Positions 15,329 to 22,768 of a DNA stretch of 34,248 nucleotides are shown here, piece after piece. The stretch's first letter is position 1; each line of letters begins with the position of its first letter. Source of the stretch: Herbinix sp. (lineage in GTDB: Bacteria; Bacillota; Clostridia; Lachnospirales; Lachnospiraceae). The notes under the pieces are model-generated. The model was given only the letters and a program-made list of their open reading frames with translations, was not told the DNA's origin and did not search any database. The DNA is taken from assembly GCA_029239235.1 (NCBI GenBank), contig JAQZBD010000011.1:1-34248 (forward strand), written 5' to 3'. Made by a program: the position numbers and the translations under genes.

Positions 15329-15961
15329 TTAGATATTATATTTTTCCACCAAATCCTGCAGGGAATCGATAACATCAGCATAATTATCCACCTCACCAAA
15401 TCCATATCGGGCAAATACAAAAGGAACTCCAGCTTCCACGGAAGCCTTTGCATCGCCTGCGGTATCCCCAACATAGATTGGGTTTTTCAGTCCATTTCGC
15501 TCTACTACCATCTTTATATTGTCTGCTTTTAGCTTACCTGATCTGCCTGGATATTCAAAATCGGTAAAATATTTCTCCAAATGAGGGTTCGCTTTAAAAA
15601 AGCATTGGATATACCCCTCCTGGCAATTACTTACGATAAATAGCTTATATTTCTTTGAAAGAATCTCAAGTGCTTCTTCCAGGCCTTCATAAAGCTTCGC
15701 ACCATGCACTGCAAGATATTCATTTTCATATTCACAGCATTCTGCAATTAATTTAATTGCTTTCTCTTCAGCTACACTTTGGAACAGTCTCACCCCAATA
15801 ACTTCCAGTGGCAGACCAAATAGCCCTGCCAGTCTCTCTGCTGTCACCTCATCCGTAACCTCCGGATATTTCTCCTGAAGTACTTTATTAAAAGCAACTG
15901 CTACCTCCGGAGTAGAATCCCATAAGGTGCCGTCCATATCAAAAATTATACTATCAATCAT
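15329..15961 (-). CDS. HAD-superfamily phosphatase (phosphoglycolate phosphatase-like)
   Basis: A 210-residue HAD hydrolase. Motif I is DMDGTLWD (nucleophile D8, acid D10), motif II is S111-N112 in FIVSN, the motif III lysine lies in SGKLKAD, and motif IV is VGDTAGD (D166, D170). Residues about 15-85 form the alpha-helical cap of Gph/PGP-type enzymes. The exact phosphoester substrate is not determined. ATG at 15961 has AAAGGG/GGAGG upstream; the frame to 16018 is not needed. It diverges from luxS; a promoter candidate TTGACA-17-CATGAT lies at 16030-16058. Confidence 0.88.
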   Translation of the reverse strand: MIDSIIFDMDGTLWDSTPEVAVAFNKVLQEKYPEVTDEVTAERLAGLFGLPLEVIGVRLFQSVAEEKAIKLIAECCEYENEYLAVHGAKLYEGLEEALEILSKKYKLFIVSNCQEGYIQCFFKANPHLEKYFTDFEYPGRSGKLKADNIKMVVERNGLKNPIYVGDTAGDAKASVEAGVPFVFARYGFGEVDNYADVIDSLQDLVEKYNI

Positions 15962-16029
15962 TATACCCTTTCCTCCATCCGTATTATTCCAATACAAGCA
16001 AGCCTGAACCAGAGGCAATGCCTTTCAAT

Positions 16030-16058
16030 ATCATGCCTCTTTTTGGTAAACTTGTCAA
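16030..16058 (-). promoter_or_regulatory. Promoter candidate for the HAD gene
   Basis: Minus strand TTGACA (16058-16053), 17 nt, CATGAT (16035-16030), in the 299-nt divergent region shared with luxS. An overlapping GAGGCA/TGCCTC inverted pair occurs near 16012-16039. Confidence 0.5.
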
Positions 16059-16124
16059 CCTTCTATCGTATAAAACCTATAAACCCTCCCTTTCAAACTA
16101 CATAAACTTCATTAAAAATCCTTA

Positions 16125-16153
16125 TCCACAAATCTGAATTCCTATGGTATAAT
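16125..16153 (+). promoter_or_regulatory. luxS promoter
   Basis: TCCACA (16125-16130), 17 nt, TATAAT (16148-16153) with an extended TGG just before it. The roughly 100-nt leader shows no SAM- or SAH-riboswitch-like structure that I can recognise. Confidence 0.6.
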
Positions 16154-16260
16154 AATATCTATTGATATTGTACTTGCAGACAATGAGCCATAAATACGAA
16201 TTATGATGAAAGCCAACATTTATAATTTAAAATATAATGTAAAATGAAAGGAAGATGTCT

Positions 16261-16740
16261 ATGAAACAAATTGCCAGCTTTACCATTGATCACATGAAAT
16301 TATTACGTGGAGTTTACGTATCTAGAAAAGATAAAATCGGAAATGAAATTATCACCACCTTTGATCTTAGAATGACCCGCCCTAACTTTGATCCCGTTAT
16401 GGCTACCGGAGAAATGCATACCATTGAACATCTTGCAGCCACCTATTTAAGAAATCATCCTGAATATGCGGACAAAACTGTTTATTTTGGACCGATGGGC
16501 TGCAGAACCGGCTTTTATCTGTTACTCGGAGGAGATTATACCTCTAAGGACATTATCCCATTAATGATAGAAATGTATGAGTTTATTCGGGACTTTTCCG
16601 GGGATATCCCAGGTGCCACTGCAGAAAATTGCGGAAACTATTCTGACATGAACCTAGATATCGCAAAATTCTATGCGAAACAATTCTTAGATGATGTGCT
16701 ATATCAAATCGATGAGGAACATTTAAACTATCCTGCATAA
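16261..16740 (+). CDS. luxS: S-ribosylhomocysteine lyase (LuxS)
   Basis: A 159-residue metalloenzyme that splits S-ribosylhomocysteine into homocysteine and DPD, the precursor of AI-2. The metal ligands H53 and H57 (HTIEH) and C124 (ENCGNY) and the active-site C81 (GCRTGF) are all present. ATG at 16261 is preferred to 16255 because GGA lies 8 nt away. No pfs/mtnN or methionine-cycle gene is adjacent, so it is a single gene with its own promoter and terminator. Confidence 0.97.
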   Translation: MKQIASFTIDHMKLLRGVYVSRKDKIGNEIITTFDLRMTRPNFDPVMATGEMHTIEHLAATYLRNHPEYADKTVYFGPMGCRTGFYLLLGGDYTSKDIIPLMIEMYEFIRDFSGDIPGATAENCGNYSDMNLDIAKFYAKQFLDDVLYQIDEEHLNYPA

Positions 16741-16777
16741 TATCTGGTCAGAGATAGACTGTTAACGATATCTTAGT

Positions 16778-16820
16778 AGTAATATCCTGTTAGTAATATC
16801 CTGTTAGTATTAGGATATTA
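16778..16820 (+). repeat. Short tandem and inverted repeat after luxS
   Basis: AGTAATATCCTGTT occurs twice in direct tandem (16778-16791 and 16792-16805) and is followed by TAGGATATTA, which can pair with the second TAATATCC. No T-run follows, so it is not an obvious terminator. Confidence 0.6.
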
Positions 16821-16870
16821 ACAAGACGCTTGTATCCTATAGTACCAAGGCTGATTCTACTGTATTGAAT

Positions 16871-16925
16871 AAGAGCTGATGCAAAACTAAACATAGGTTA
16901 GTTGGCAGCAGCTCTTTTATTATTT
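16871..16925 (+). terminator. luxS terminator
   Basis: AAGAGCTG-A-TGC (from 16871) pairs with GCA-G-CAGCTCTT (to 16915), with an inner AACTAA/TTAGTT stem, followed by a T-rich tail. Confidence 0.8.
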
Positions 16926-16954
16926 TATGAGTAATCAAGTTTTTAAAATCAGGA

Positions 16955-18325
16955 TCACTTCATTATCTTTCTCAACAATTCTATCTTATCCTTATAAGGT
17001 GCGTATCTAATCGGAATATCAATTCGATTACTCTTCTTAAGAACACCTTTACTATGGGAAAAGGTTCTGATACTCTCTTTCCCATGATATGCTCCCATTC
17101 CACTTTCACCAACACCACCAAAAGCCATATAGGAAGTAGCCAAGTGAACAATTGTATCGTTAACACATCCTCCACCAAAGGATACTCCACCAAGAATCTT
17201 CCTCTCCACTTCTTTGGAACGGGTAAATAGATAAAGGGCAAGGGGCTTTGGTCTATGATTGATTCTTTGAATTATCTCACCCAGATTTTCATACTCAATT
17301 ATGGGTAATATTGGTCCAAAAATCTCTTCCTTCATTATTTCATCTTCCCAGGACACTTCGTCCATCAAAGTAAAGGCTATTTGATTCGTGACCTCATTTC
17401 CTCTACCGCCGTAAATCACTTTTCCTGTTTCTATCAAGGAGTTTAAACGTTCAAAATGTTTTCGGTTTATAATCTTAGGGAATTCAGGATTGTTTTCCGG
17501 AAATTCCGTATACATTTTCCCGACATTTTTCATAATTTCCCTACTCAACTCCTTTTTTATCTCCTTATGAACCAGCAGATAGTCCGGTGCCACGCAGGTC
17601 TGCCCGGAATTCAAGCACTTCCCCCAGGCGATTCGTTTGGCAGCCATTTTAATATCCGCTGTTTTATCAACAATACAGGGGCTTTTGCCGCCTAGCTCCA
17701 ACACAACCGGTGTCAGATGCTTCGCCGCCTTTTCCATCACAATTTTGCCCACCTCCACACTGCCTGTGAAGAAGATCAGATCAAACTTATAATCCAATAA
17801 GGATTGATTGACCTCTCTGCCCCCTTGGATGACTGCCACGTGGGCATCTTTAAATATCTTAGATAGAATTTTATCGATTATGCTAGAGGTTGCCGGTGAA
17901 TAATTGGAAGGTTTGACAATCGCACAGTTTCCACAGGCTATTGCTCCAACCAAAGGTACCATTGCTAATTGAAAGGGATAATTCCATGGCGACATAATTA
18001 AAACGGTACCATAGGGTTCCTGATAAATTCTGCTGCTGGCAGGGAATTGAGTGATTGGAGTTCTTACTTGCTTAACGGTCAATAGTCTCTTCATGTTCTT
18101 CAGCATAAAATTAATTTCTTCAAGCACCATTCCAATCTCTGTTGCATATGTCTCAAAGGAGGATTTGTTCAAATCTTCTTTTAATGCCTTCATAATCTCT
18201 GCTTCATGGGATATAATTGTTTTCTTAAGCTTTCGCAAACATTCTTTTCTAAATTCTAAATTCCTCGTTAATCCAGATTCAAAAAAACTTCGTTGTCTTT
18301 TGCAAAGTTCTTCTACACTTATCAT
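16955..18325 (-). CDS. NAD(P)-dependent aldehyde dehydrogenase (class 3-like)
   Basis: A 456-residue aldehyde dehydrogenase oxidising an aldehyde to the acid. The catalytic cysteine is C244 (NSGQTCVAPDY), the general base E210 (LELGGKSP), and the oxyanion asparagine N115 (MSPWNYPF). Overall form, including the C-terminal extension after GMGAYHGKES, matches the ALDH3/coniferyl-aldehyde group rather than the CoA-acylating type. Start at 18325 has GGAGG 7 nt upstream; the ATG at 18340 precedes that site. The promoter at 18409-18437 is nearly consensus and carries an inverted repeat across its spacer, so tight control by an unknown regulator is likely. Confidence 0.93.
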   Translation of the reverse strand: MISVEELCKRQRSFFESGLTRNLEFRKECLRKLKKTIISHEAEIMKALKEDLNKSSFETYATEIGMVLEEINFMLKNMKRLLTVKQVRTPITQFPASSRIYQEPYGTVLIMSPWNYPFQLAMVPLVGAIACGNCAIVKPSNYSPATSSIIDKILSKIFKDAHVAVIQGGREVNQSLLDYKFDLIFFTGSVEVGKIVMEKAAKHLTPVVLELGGKSPCIVDKTADIKMAAKRIAWGKCLNSGQTCVAPDYLLVHKEIKKELSREIMKNVGKMYTEFPENNPEFPKIINRKHFERLNSLIETGKVIYGGRGNEVTNQIAFTLMDEVSWEDEIMKEEIFGPILPIIEYENLGEIIQRINHRPKPLALYLFTRSKEVERKILGGVSFGGGCVNDTIVHLATSYMAFGGVGESGMGAYHGKESIRTFSHSKGVLKKSNRIDIPIRYAPYKDKIELLRKIMK

Positions 18326-18408
18326 TACCTTTCCTCCCAATGACTTTATTATTAATCAATGATTCTGCAACCTATTTCTTTCAGTTTTTTTATTGTAGTA
18401 ATAAAATA

Positions 18409-18437
18409 AACATATCCCTTGACCCAGGATATGTCAA
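18409..18437 (-). promoter_or_regulatory. Aldehyde dehydrogenase promoter with embedded operator
   Basis: Minus strand TTGACA (18437-18432), 17-nt spacer, TATGTT (18414-18409). The inverted repeat ACATATCC (18410-18417)/GGATATGT (18427-18434), spacer 9 nt, runs from the -35 into the -10, the usual place for a repressor site. Confidence 0.7.
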
Positions 18438-18544
18438 CTATATTTTCATTCGTTAACCTACTCTTTGTCTCCTCGATTGATAAATTAATTATATCCTTAA
18501 GAACATCATTTTACCTCCTCATTCATTTTTCCTCAATGCTTGAA

Positions 18545-18550
18545 TATAAT
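18545..18550 (+). promoter_or_regulatory. -10 element before the unknown two-gene unit
   Basis: A perfect TATAAT about 28 nt before the start of the 320-residue gene. No strong -35 is visible. Confidence 0.35.
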
Positions 18551-18578
18551 GTAATGAGTATGGATAATGGGAGAAGCT

Positions 18579-19541
18579 ATGGCAGACCAAGATATATTTC
18601 ACACCGCAGAACTGGTAAAGGCAGCCATACCTTTCGTCGACAATAGAACACAAGGAATGGCTGATCTATTTGTCAAGGTATGCGATTTAATGGGCAGTGT
18701 AAAATCCGCAAAAAAACCGCAGAATCTGGCTGCTTGTGGCTTTGCATTTGAAAATATAGATATTGAAGGGCTACTAGCCGCTGTCCGTCCAGTCTGTAAT
18801 AAAAAGGAACGCGATATCGTAGATCGTATCCTTAATTTATTTCATATGAAGAAGATGTTTGAAATGTATACGAATATGATGGAAGCAATGAAAACGATGC
18901 AGGATTTTGGAGGCTTTCCCTTTGGTGATATGAACCAAGATGATACTTCTAACGTTACCGGTAATTTCACAGGCTCTAATTTTGAATCCATCTTTCAAAC
19001 CATTAAAGCATTTACAGCACAAAGTACCGACGACAATGGCAACACTGTTTCAAAACAATCCACAGATGATGTAAATAAAGCAGACATTGATGACATTGAT
19101 ACAACAGATATGGAAGAGGACTCGAGAGCAGACCTGGAAAATGGTGCTGGAACGAAATCCGACCACATATTCGACTCAGATGTAGGCTACGGTTACGGGA
19201 CAGACTCCTACTACGGTACCGGGGAAGATAACGGTTATGATAATAGAAATGATATGAACGAAGAAAAATCAGCTGATGGTGAAACTATTCCAGCGATGGA
19301 TCCAACAGTAGCCGATATCTTGAGAGATATTAAAGCTGCTGCAGCCGAAGAATCCATATCAAATAACATCAAAATCCCCTCTTCGAACACTGGATCCGGA
19401 ACAAACTCAACTCCTATGCTGGATATGTTAAAATCCATGGTTCCTTCTGATAAAAAAGGTACCTTTGAAAACCTTAGCATGCTTTTTAATTCTATGTCAT
19501 ATGATAATAATAGCAAAACTGATGATCAAAAAGGAGAATAA
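18579..19541 (+). CDS. Hypothetical protein, first of a two-gene unit
   Basis: A 320-residue soluble protein I cannot assign to a named family. Residues 1-110 look helical and conserved in character (TAELVKAAIPFVDNR, ERDIVDRILNLFHMKK, YTNMMEAMKTM). Residues about 115-260 are low-complexity, acidic and rich in Asp, Asn, Ser, Thr and Gly, including a Tyr/Gly patch GYGYGTDSYYGTGEDNGY near 203. A second helical block lies at about 262-310 (VADILRDIKAAAAEES, PMLDMLKSMV, NLSMLFNSM). No signal peptide or membrane segment. ATG at 18579 follows GGAGA; ATG at 18567 lacks a site. The next gene starts 2 nt after its stop, so they are translationally coupled. Confidence 0.85.
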   Translation: MADQDIFHTAELVKAAIPFVDNRTQGMADLFVKVCDLMGSVKSAKKPQNLAACGFAFENIDIEGLLAAVRPVCNKKERDIVDRILNLFHMKKMFEMYTNMMEAMKTMQDFGGFPFGDMNQDDTSNVTGNFTGSNFESIFQTIKAFTAQSTDDNGNTVSKQSTDDVNKADIDDIDTTDMEEDSRADLENGAGTKSDHIFDSDVGYGYGTDSYYGTGEDNGYDNRNDMNEEKSADGETIPAMDPTVADILRDIKAAAAEESISNNIKIPSSNTGSGTNSTPMLDMLKSMVPSDKKGTFENLSMLFNSMSYDNNSKTDDQKGE

Positions 19542-19543
19542 TT

Positions 19544-19819
19544 ATGCCAGATACTACTTGGACGAACAATCCAAAGCTGAAAAATATCGATCCGCGCAAA
19601 ATGACCATATTCTTAGAGCTAATGAAGGAAGCTGATGGTAAGCCCATGGAACAGCTAGTTCCCCTCCTCATGAATGTAAATAAAAAGCTACAGCAGCAGA
19701 ATATGGCCTTTTCGAAAGATGAAAGTGAAATCTTAATGGAGATTTTGACTAAGAATTTGACCCCGAAGGAAAGACAGCAATTTGAAATGATAAGAAAATT
19801 CATGGCGAGCAGAAAATAG
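19544..19819 (+). CDS. Hypothetical protein, second of a two-gene unit
   Basis: A 91-residue helical, basic protein. Its segments DPRKMTIFLELMKEADGK, LVPLLMNVNKKLQQQ, ESEILMEILTKNL and TPKERQQFEMIRKFM read as four helices, and resemble in style the helical ends of the protein encoded just upstream. No cysteine, membrane segment or known motif. AAAGGAG lies at the end of the upstream gene and the start is 2 nt after its stop. The acidic partner and basic, helical small protein suggest a complex, which is an inference. Function unknown. Confidence 0.85.
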   Translation: MPDTTWTNNPKLKNIDPRKMTIFLELMKEADGKPMEQLVPLLMNVNKKLQQQNMAFSKDESEILMEILTKNLTPKERQQFEMIRKFMASRK

Positions 19820-19832
19820 CACCTACATAGCA

Positions 19833-19911
19833 TTAGGCCTTCTCATCCTTGATCACCCCGTATTGCAACAAAAATGGCTGCAACAGGGGCTACTTAGATG
19901 AGAAGGCCTAA
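19833..19911 (+). repeat. 79-nt hairpin after the unknown two-gene unit
   Basis: A perfect 15-bp stem (19833-19847 with 19897-19911, TTAGGCCTTCTCATC and its complement) encloses CCCC (19856-19859)/GGGG (19886-19889) and TTGCA (19863-19867)/TGCAA (19879-19883). No T-run follows on either strand, so it may be a processed 3' end, a small structured RNA or a mobile repeat rather than a standard terminator. Confidence 0.75.
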
Positions 19912-19940
19912 CATTTATCTATCAAGTTACACTCTCCTCA

Positions 19941-20030
19941 ATGTTCTTGATCTTAATGCTCTTGATCTTAATCCTCTTGATCTTGATGCTCTTGATCTCA
20001 ATGCACTCGATCACAATGCTCTTAATTTCA
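19941..20030. repeat. 15-bp tandem repeat, six units
   Basis: Six consecutive 15-bp units close to ATGCTCTTGATCTTA, without indels, starting at 19941, 19956, 19971, 19986, 20001 and 20016 and decaying toward the right end. The unit is a multiple of three, so frames stay open, but no ribosome site supports translation. It lies 30 nt beyond the 3' end of glgP. Confidence 0.85.
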
Positions 20031-20059
20031 TTCTCTTAATTCCCTACTCTTATTTTTTC

Positions 20060-22399
20060 TTAAACCATCCATACATCCTTAGCATAATCCTTGATGGTTC
20101 TGTCACTGGAAAACTTCCCTGCATTCGCGGTATTTAGGAAACACTTTCTACGGAAAAGAAAGGCATCTGCATAATCCTTGTTGACTCTCAGCTTTTCATC
20201 ACAATATGAAATAAAATCCAGAAGGATGAAATAATGATCCGGTTTATGCCAGCTTGCACCGTAAAGCAGTGACTGATACAGCTCTGCGAACATCCCTGTA
20301 CCGCCATCACTTACTGTACCATCTACCAAGGTGTCCAAAACTCGTTTTACTCTTGGGTTGGTATCATAGATTCCCTTCGCATCATAGGTATCCTTGATTC
20401 GATCCAGCTCTTCCACCCGTGCTCCGAAGATATAATTATTCTCTTCTCCGGCCTGTTCCACGATTTCTACATTTGCCCCGTCATAGGTTCCTAAGGTCAC
20501 CGCACCGTTTAGCATAAACTTCATATTTCCGGTTCCAGAAGCCTCGGTTCCGGCTGTTGAGATCTGTTCTGAGACATCAGCCGCAGGAGCCAGCTTCTCT
20601 GCATAGGAGACATTATAGTTCTGAACAAATACCACCTGAAGCTTATCCTTTACCTCAGGATCCTGATTAATGAGCTTTCCTATTTCATTAATGTATTTAA
20701 TAATACCCTTAGCCCTATAGTAGCCAGGAGCTGCCTTTGCACCAAAGATAAAAACAGTTGGATTAAAATCAGTAATTCTACCCTCTTTTATTCCAAAGTA
20801 AATATCCAAAATTGAAAATGCATTTAGCAGCTGGCGCTTATATTCGTGGAGCCGCTTAACCTGAATATCAAAAATAAAGTCCGGATTGATATGAACACCC
20901 TCCTGCTTTTCGATATACTCGGCAAGCTGTCTCTTCTTAATACGCTTGATATCCCCGAATTCCTTGATGATATTTTTATCCTCTGAGAATTTCTCAAGCT
21001 CCTTAAGACGATCCAGATTCGTAATCCATCCGCTTCCTATCTTATCCGTGATAAAACCGGCTAATTCCATATTAGCAAGATTCAGCCATCTTCGCTGAGT
21101 AATGCCATTGGTCATATTATGAAAGCGTTCCGGATATATCTCATACCATTCCTTTAAAGCAGTATGCTTTAATATCTCAGTATGCAGCTTTGCTACGCCA
21201 TTTGTAGAATGGCTCGTATAGATCGCTAATCTCGCCATATGAATGGTGTTGTTATCTAGAATATTATAAATTCGCTGTTGATCCTCCGTTCCTTTTCCAC
21301 GTAGCTCCAGTTCTTTTGTTAACGACTTCTGAATTTGAACAACATACTTATAGACATTAGGAATAACAGATTTAAACAAGCTTTCATTCCATTTTTCCAA
21401 AGCTTCCGCCATAACCGTATGATTCGTATAAGCGAAGGTCTCTTTTGCAATACGGATTGCCTTAGTAGTACTGATTCGCTCCTGCTCCTTTAATAGCCGT
21501 ACCAACTCCGGTATGGCAACAACAGGGTGAGTGTCATTAAGCTGTATCGCATACTCTGAGGAAAAATGCGTAAAATCATTCCCATGCTTTTGCTTATACT
21601 TGATGAGGAGATCCTGCAAGGTAGCACTTGAGAAAAAATACTCCTGCTTTAAGCGAAGCTTCTTACCCTCTTCTGTATCGTCATTCGGATAAAGGATACT
21701 GGAAATTGCCTCTGCTTCATTCTTATTCTTGTTAGCCTTATCGTACTTCTGCTCATTGAACAGCTCAAAATTAAAACTCTCCAAGGGTTCTGCCTGCCAT
21801 AGACGCAGCGTATTCACTTTCTTTCCGCCATAGCCTATGACCGGAATATCATATGGAACTGCGTAAACAGATTGGTTCTTATAATCAATTCTTACTTTTT
21901 CCTCTTCCTTGCGAACGGACCAGGGGTCACCAAAACGCTGCCAGTCATCCGGCATTTCTTTTTGGAAGCCTTCCTCAAAATATTGCTTGAACAAACCATA
22001 TTTGTAGCGGATTCCATAGCCGTTCAAGGTAATTCCCAGGGTCGCACCTGAATCTAAGAAGCAGGCTGCCAGACGTCCTAAGCCTCCATTCCCCAAAGCT
22101 GCATCTTCAATATCCTCGAAGCTTCGGATATCCAGATTGTTTTCGCTCATCAGCTCTGAAAACTGATGGAACAAGCCCATATTAACCAGATTACTGTAGA
22201 TTAATCGGCCAATCAAAAATTCTGCTGAAAGATAGCATACCTTCTTTCCCGGTGCGGATAGGCTCCAATCCTTTCCGAGATTCTTCATTGCAGCTTTTGA
22301 AACTGCATTGTATCGTTCTATTATAGTCGCTTCTTTCATTGTCTTTCCGTAATCAAAATCCAATACCATTGTCACATTTGATTTAAAATTATTTGCCAT
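20060..22399 (-). CDS. glgP: Glycogen/starch phosphorylase
   Basis: A 779-residue GT35 phosphorylase that releases glucose-1-phosphate from glycogen or maltodextrin with PLP. Family blocks are clear: YLSAEFLIGR near the N-terminus, GNGGLGRLAACFLDS, GYGIRYKYGLF, RLHEYKRQLLN and the PLP site EASGTGNMKFMLNG with K627. Bacterial-type length, without the eukaryotic phosphorylation segment. AGGAGG is 5 nt before ATG at 22399. It diverges from a LacI-family regulator; the shared region holds inverted repeats that could make glgP its target. The 3' end has no standard terminator but is followed by a tandem repeat. Confidence 0.97.
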   Translation of the reverse strand: MANNFKSNVTMVLDFDYGKTMKEATIIERYNAVSKAAMKNLGKDWSLSAPGKKVCYLSAEFLIGRLIYSNLVNMGLFHQFSELMSENNLDIRSFEDIEDAALGNGGLGRLAACFLDSGATLGITLNGYGIRYKYGLFKQYFEEGFQKEMPDDWQRFGDPWSVRKEEEKVRIDYKNQSVYAVPYDIPVIGYGGKKVNTLRLWQAEPLESFNFELFNEQKYDKANKNKNEAEAISSILYPNDDTEEGKKLRLKQEYFFSSATLQDLLIKYKQKHGNDFTHFSSEYAIQLNDTHPVVAIPELVRLLKEQERISTTKAIRIAKETFAYTNHTVMAEALEKWNESLFKSVIPNVYKYVVQIQKSLTKELELRGKGTEDQQRIYNILDNNTIHMARLAIYTSHSTNGVAKLHTEILKHTALKEWYEIYPERFHNMTNGITQRRWLNLANMELAGFITDKIGSGWITNLDRLKELEKFSEDKNIIKEFGDIKRIKKRQLAEYIEKQEGVHINPDFIFDIQVKRLHEYKRQLLNAFSILDIYFGIKEGRITDFNPTVFIFGAKAAPGYYRAKGIIKYINEIGKLINQDPEVKDKLQVVFVQNYNVSYAEKLAPAADVSEQISTAGTEASGTGNMKFMLNGAVTLGTYDGANVEIVEQAGEENNYIFGARVEELDRIKDTYDAKGIYDTNPRVKRVLDTLVDGTVSDGGTGMFAELYQSLLYGASWHKPDHYFILLDFISYCDEKLRVNKDYADAFLFRRKCFLNTANAGKFSSDRTIKDYAKDVWMV

Positions 22400-22429
22400 A
22401 CTTACCTCCTACTTAGAAAGTTACATAAT

Positions 22430-22454
22430 ATATCATGTAAAAAGCACATGATAT
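22430..22454. promoter_or_regulatory. Inverted repeat in the glgP leader (CATGATAT sites)
   Basis: ATATCATGT (22430-22438) and ACATGATAT (22446-22454) form a 9-bp inverted repeat with a 7-nt spacer, 31-55 nt before the glgP start. The same CATGATAT octamer recurs at 22691-22698 in the regulator promoter. Confidence 0.5.
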
Positions 22455-22471
22455 GGAACTTCGTGCCAGTG

Positions 22472-22499
22472 ATGCGCACTTTGCTTCGCTCCGGCGCAT
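22472..22499. repeat. GC-rich hairpin in the glgP leader
   Basis: ATGCGC (22472-22477) pairs with GCGCAT (22494-22499) around a GC-rich loop containing GCTTCGCTCCG. It stands out from the AT-rich surroundings and may be a small interspersed repeat or a leader structure. Confidence 0.5.
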
Positions 22500-22540
22500 A
22501 TAGTATATAATTCTGTAGTTTCAACTTGTTTTCAAAACAA
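22497..22540 (-). promoter_or_regulatory. Candidate glgP promoter with upstream palindrome
   Basis: Minus strand TTGAAA (22524-22519), 16 nt, TATATG (22502-22497). Directly upstream is a perfect palindrome TTGTTTT-C-AAAACAA (22526-22540). Confidence 0.4.
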
Positions 22541-22581
22541 AACATAGTTTTTGAAGGTTTTTCCCTTTGATTGATATATAT

Positions 22582-22599
22582 TTTCGGAAATTTTCGAAA
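22582..22599. promoter_or_regulatory. Operator-like dyad between glgP and the LacI-family gene
   Basis: TTTCGGAAATTTTCGAAA differs from its own reverse complement at one base pair only. It is midway between the divergent genes and has the size of a LacI-family operator, although it lacks the usual central CG. Confidence 0.4.
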
Positions 22600-22672
22600 C
22601 TATATCCATAGATTATCATTTTTACCCTGTTTTGTCAATGAATAATAAATAGTAATTAGGTTTAAAATCTGA

Positions 22673-22701
22673 TTGAAAAGGTATATCCATCATGATATAT
22701 T
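22673..22701 (+). promoter_or_regulatory. Promoter of the LacI-family regulator
   Basis: TTGAAA (22673-22678), 17 nt, TATATT (22696-22701). TATATC/GATATA arms and a CATGATAT octamer lie in the spacer and -10, so autoregulation is possible. Confidence 0.6.
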
Positions 22702-22768
22702 GAATACGGTAAGCATTCTGTTTTATAAAAATACACAGTAATATTGAAAAGTTTTAGGAGGAAAACCC

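Noticed and set aside
15289-15474. 61-codon minus-strand frame overlapping the HAD gene
   Set aside because: It is an alternate-frame shadow of the HAD coding sequence without its own ribosome site.
16154-16254. SAM or SAH riboswitch before luxS
   Set aside because: The roughly 100-nt leader is AT-rich and lacks the conserved helices of those classes as far as I can see.
19941-20030. CRISPR array
   Set aside because: Units are contiguous 15-mers with no spacers, no leader and no cas genes.
19898-20137. Plus-strand 79-codon frame with an LNALD-type pentad repeat
   Set aside because: It starts inside a hairpin, has no ribosome site and overlaps the end of glgP; the open frame follows from the 15-bp repeat length.
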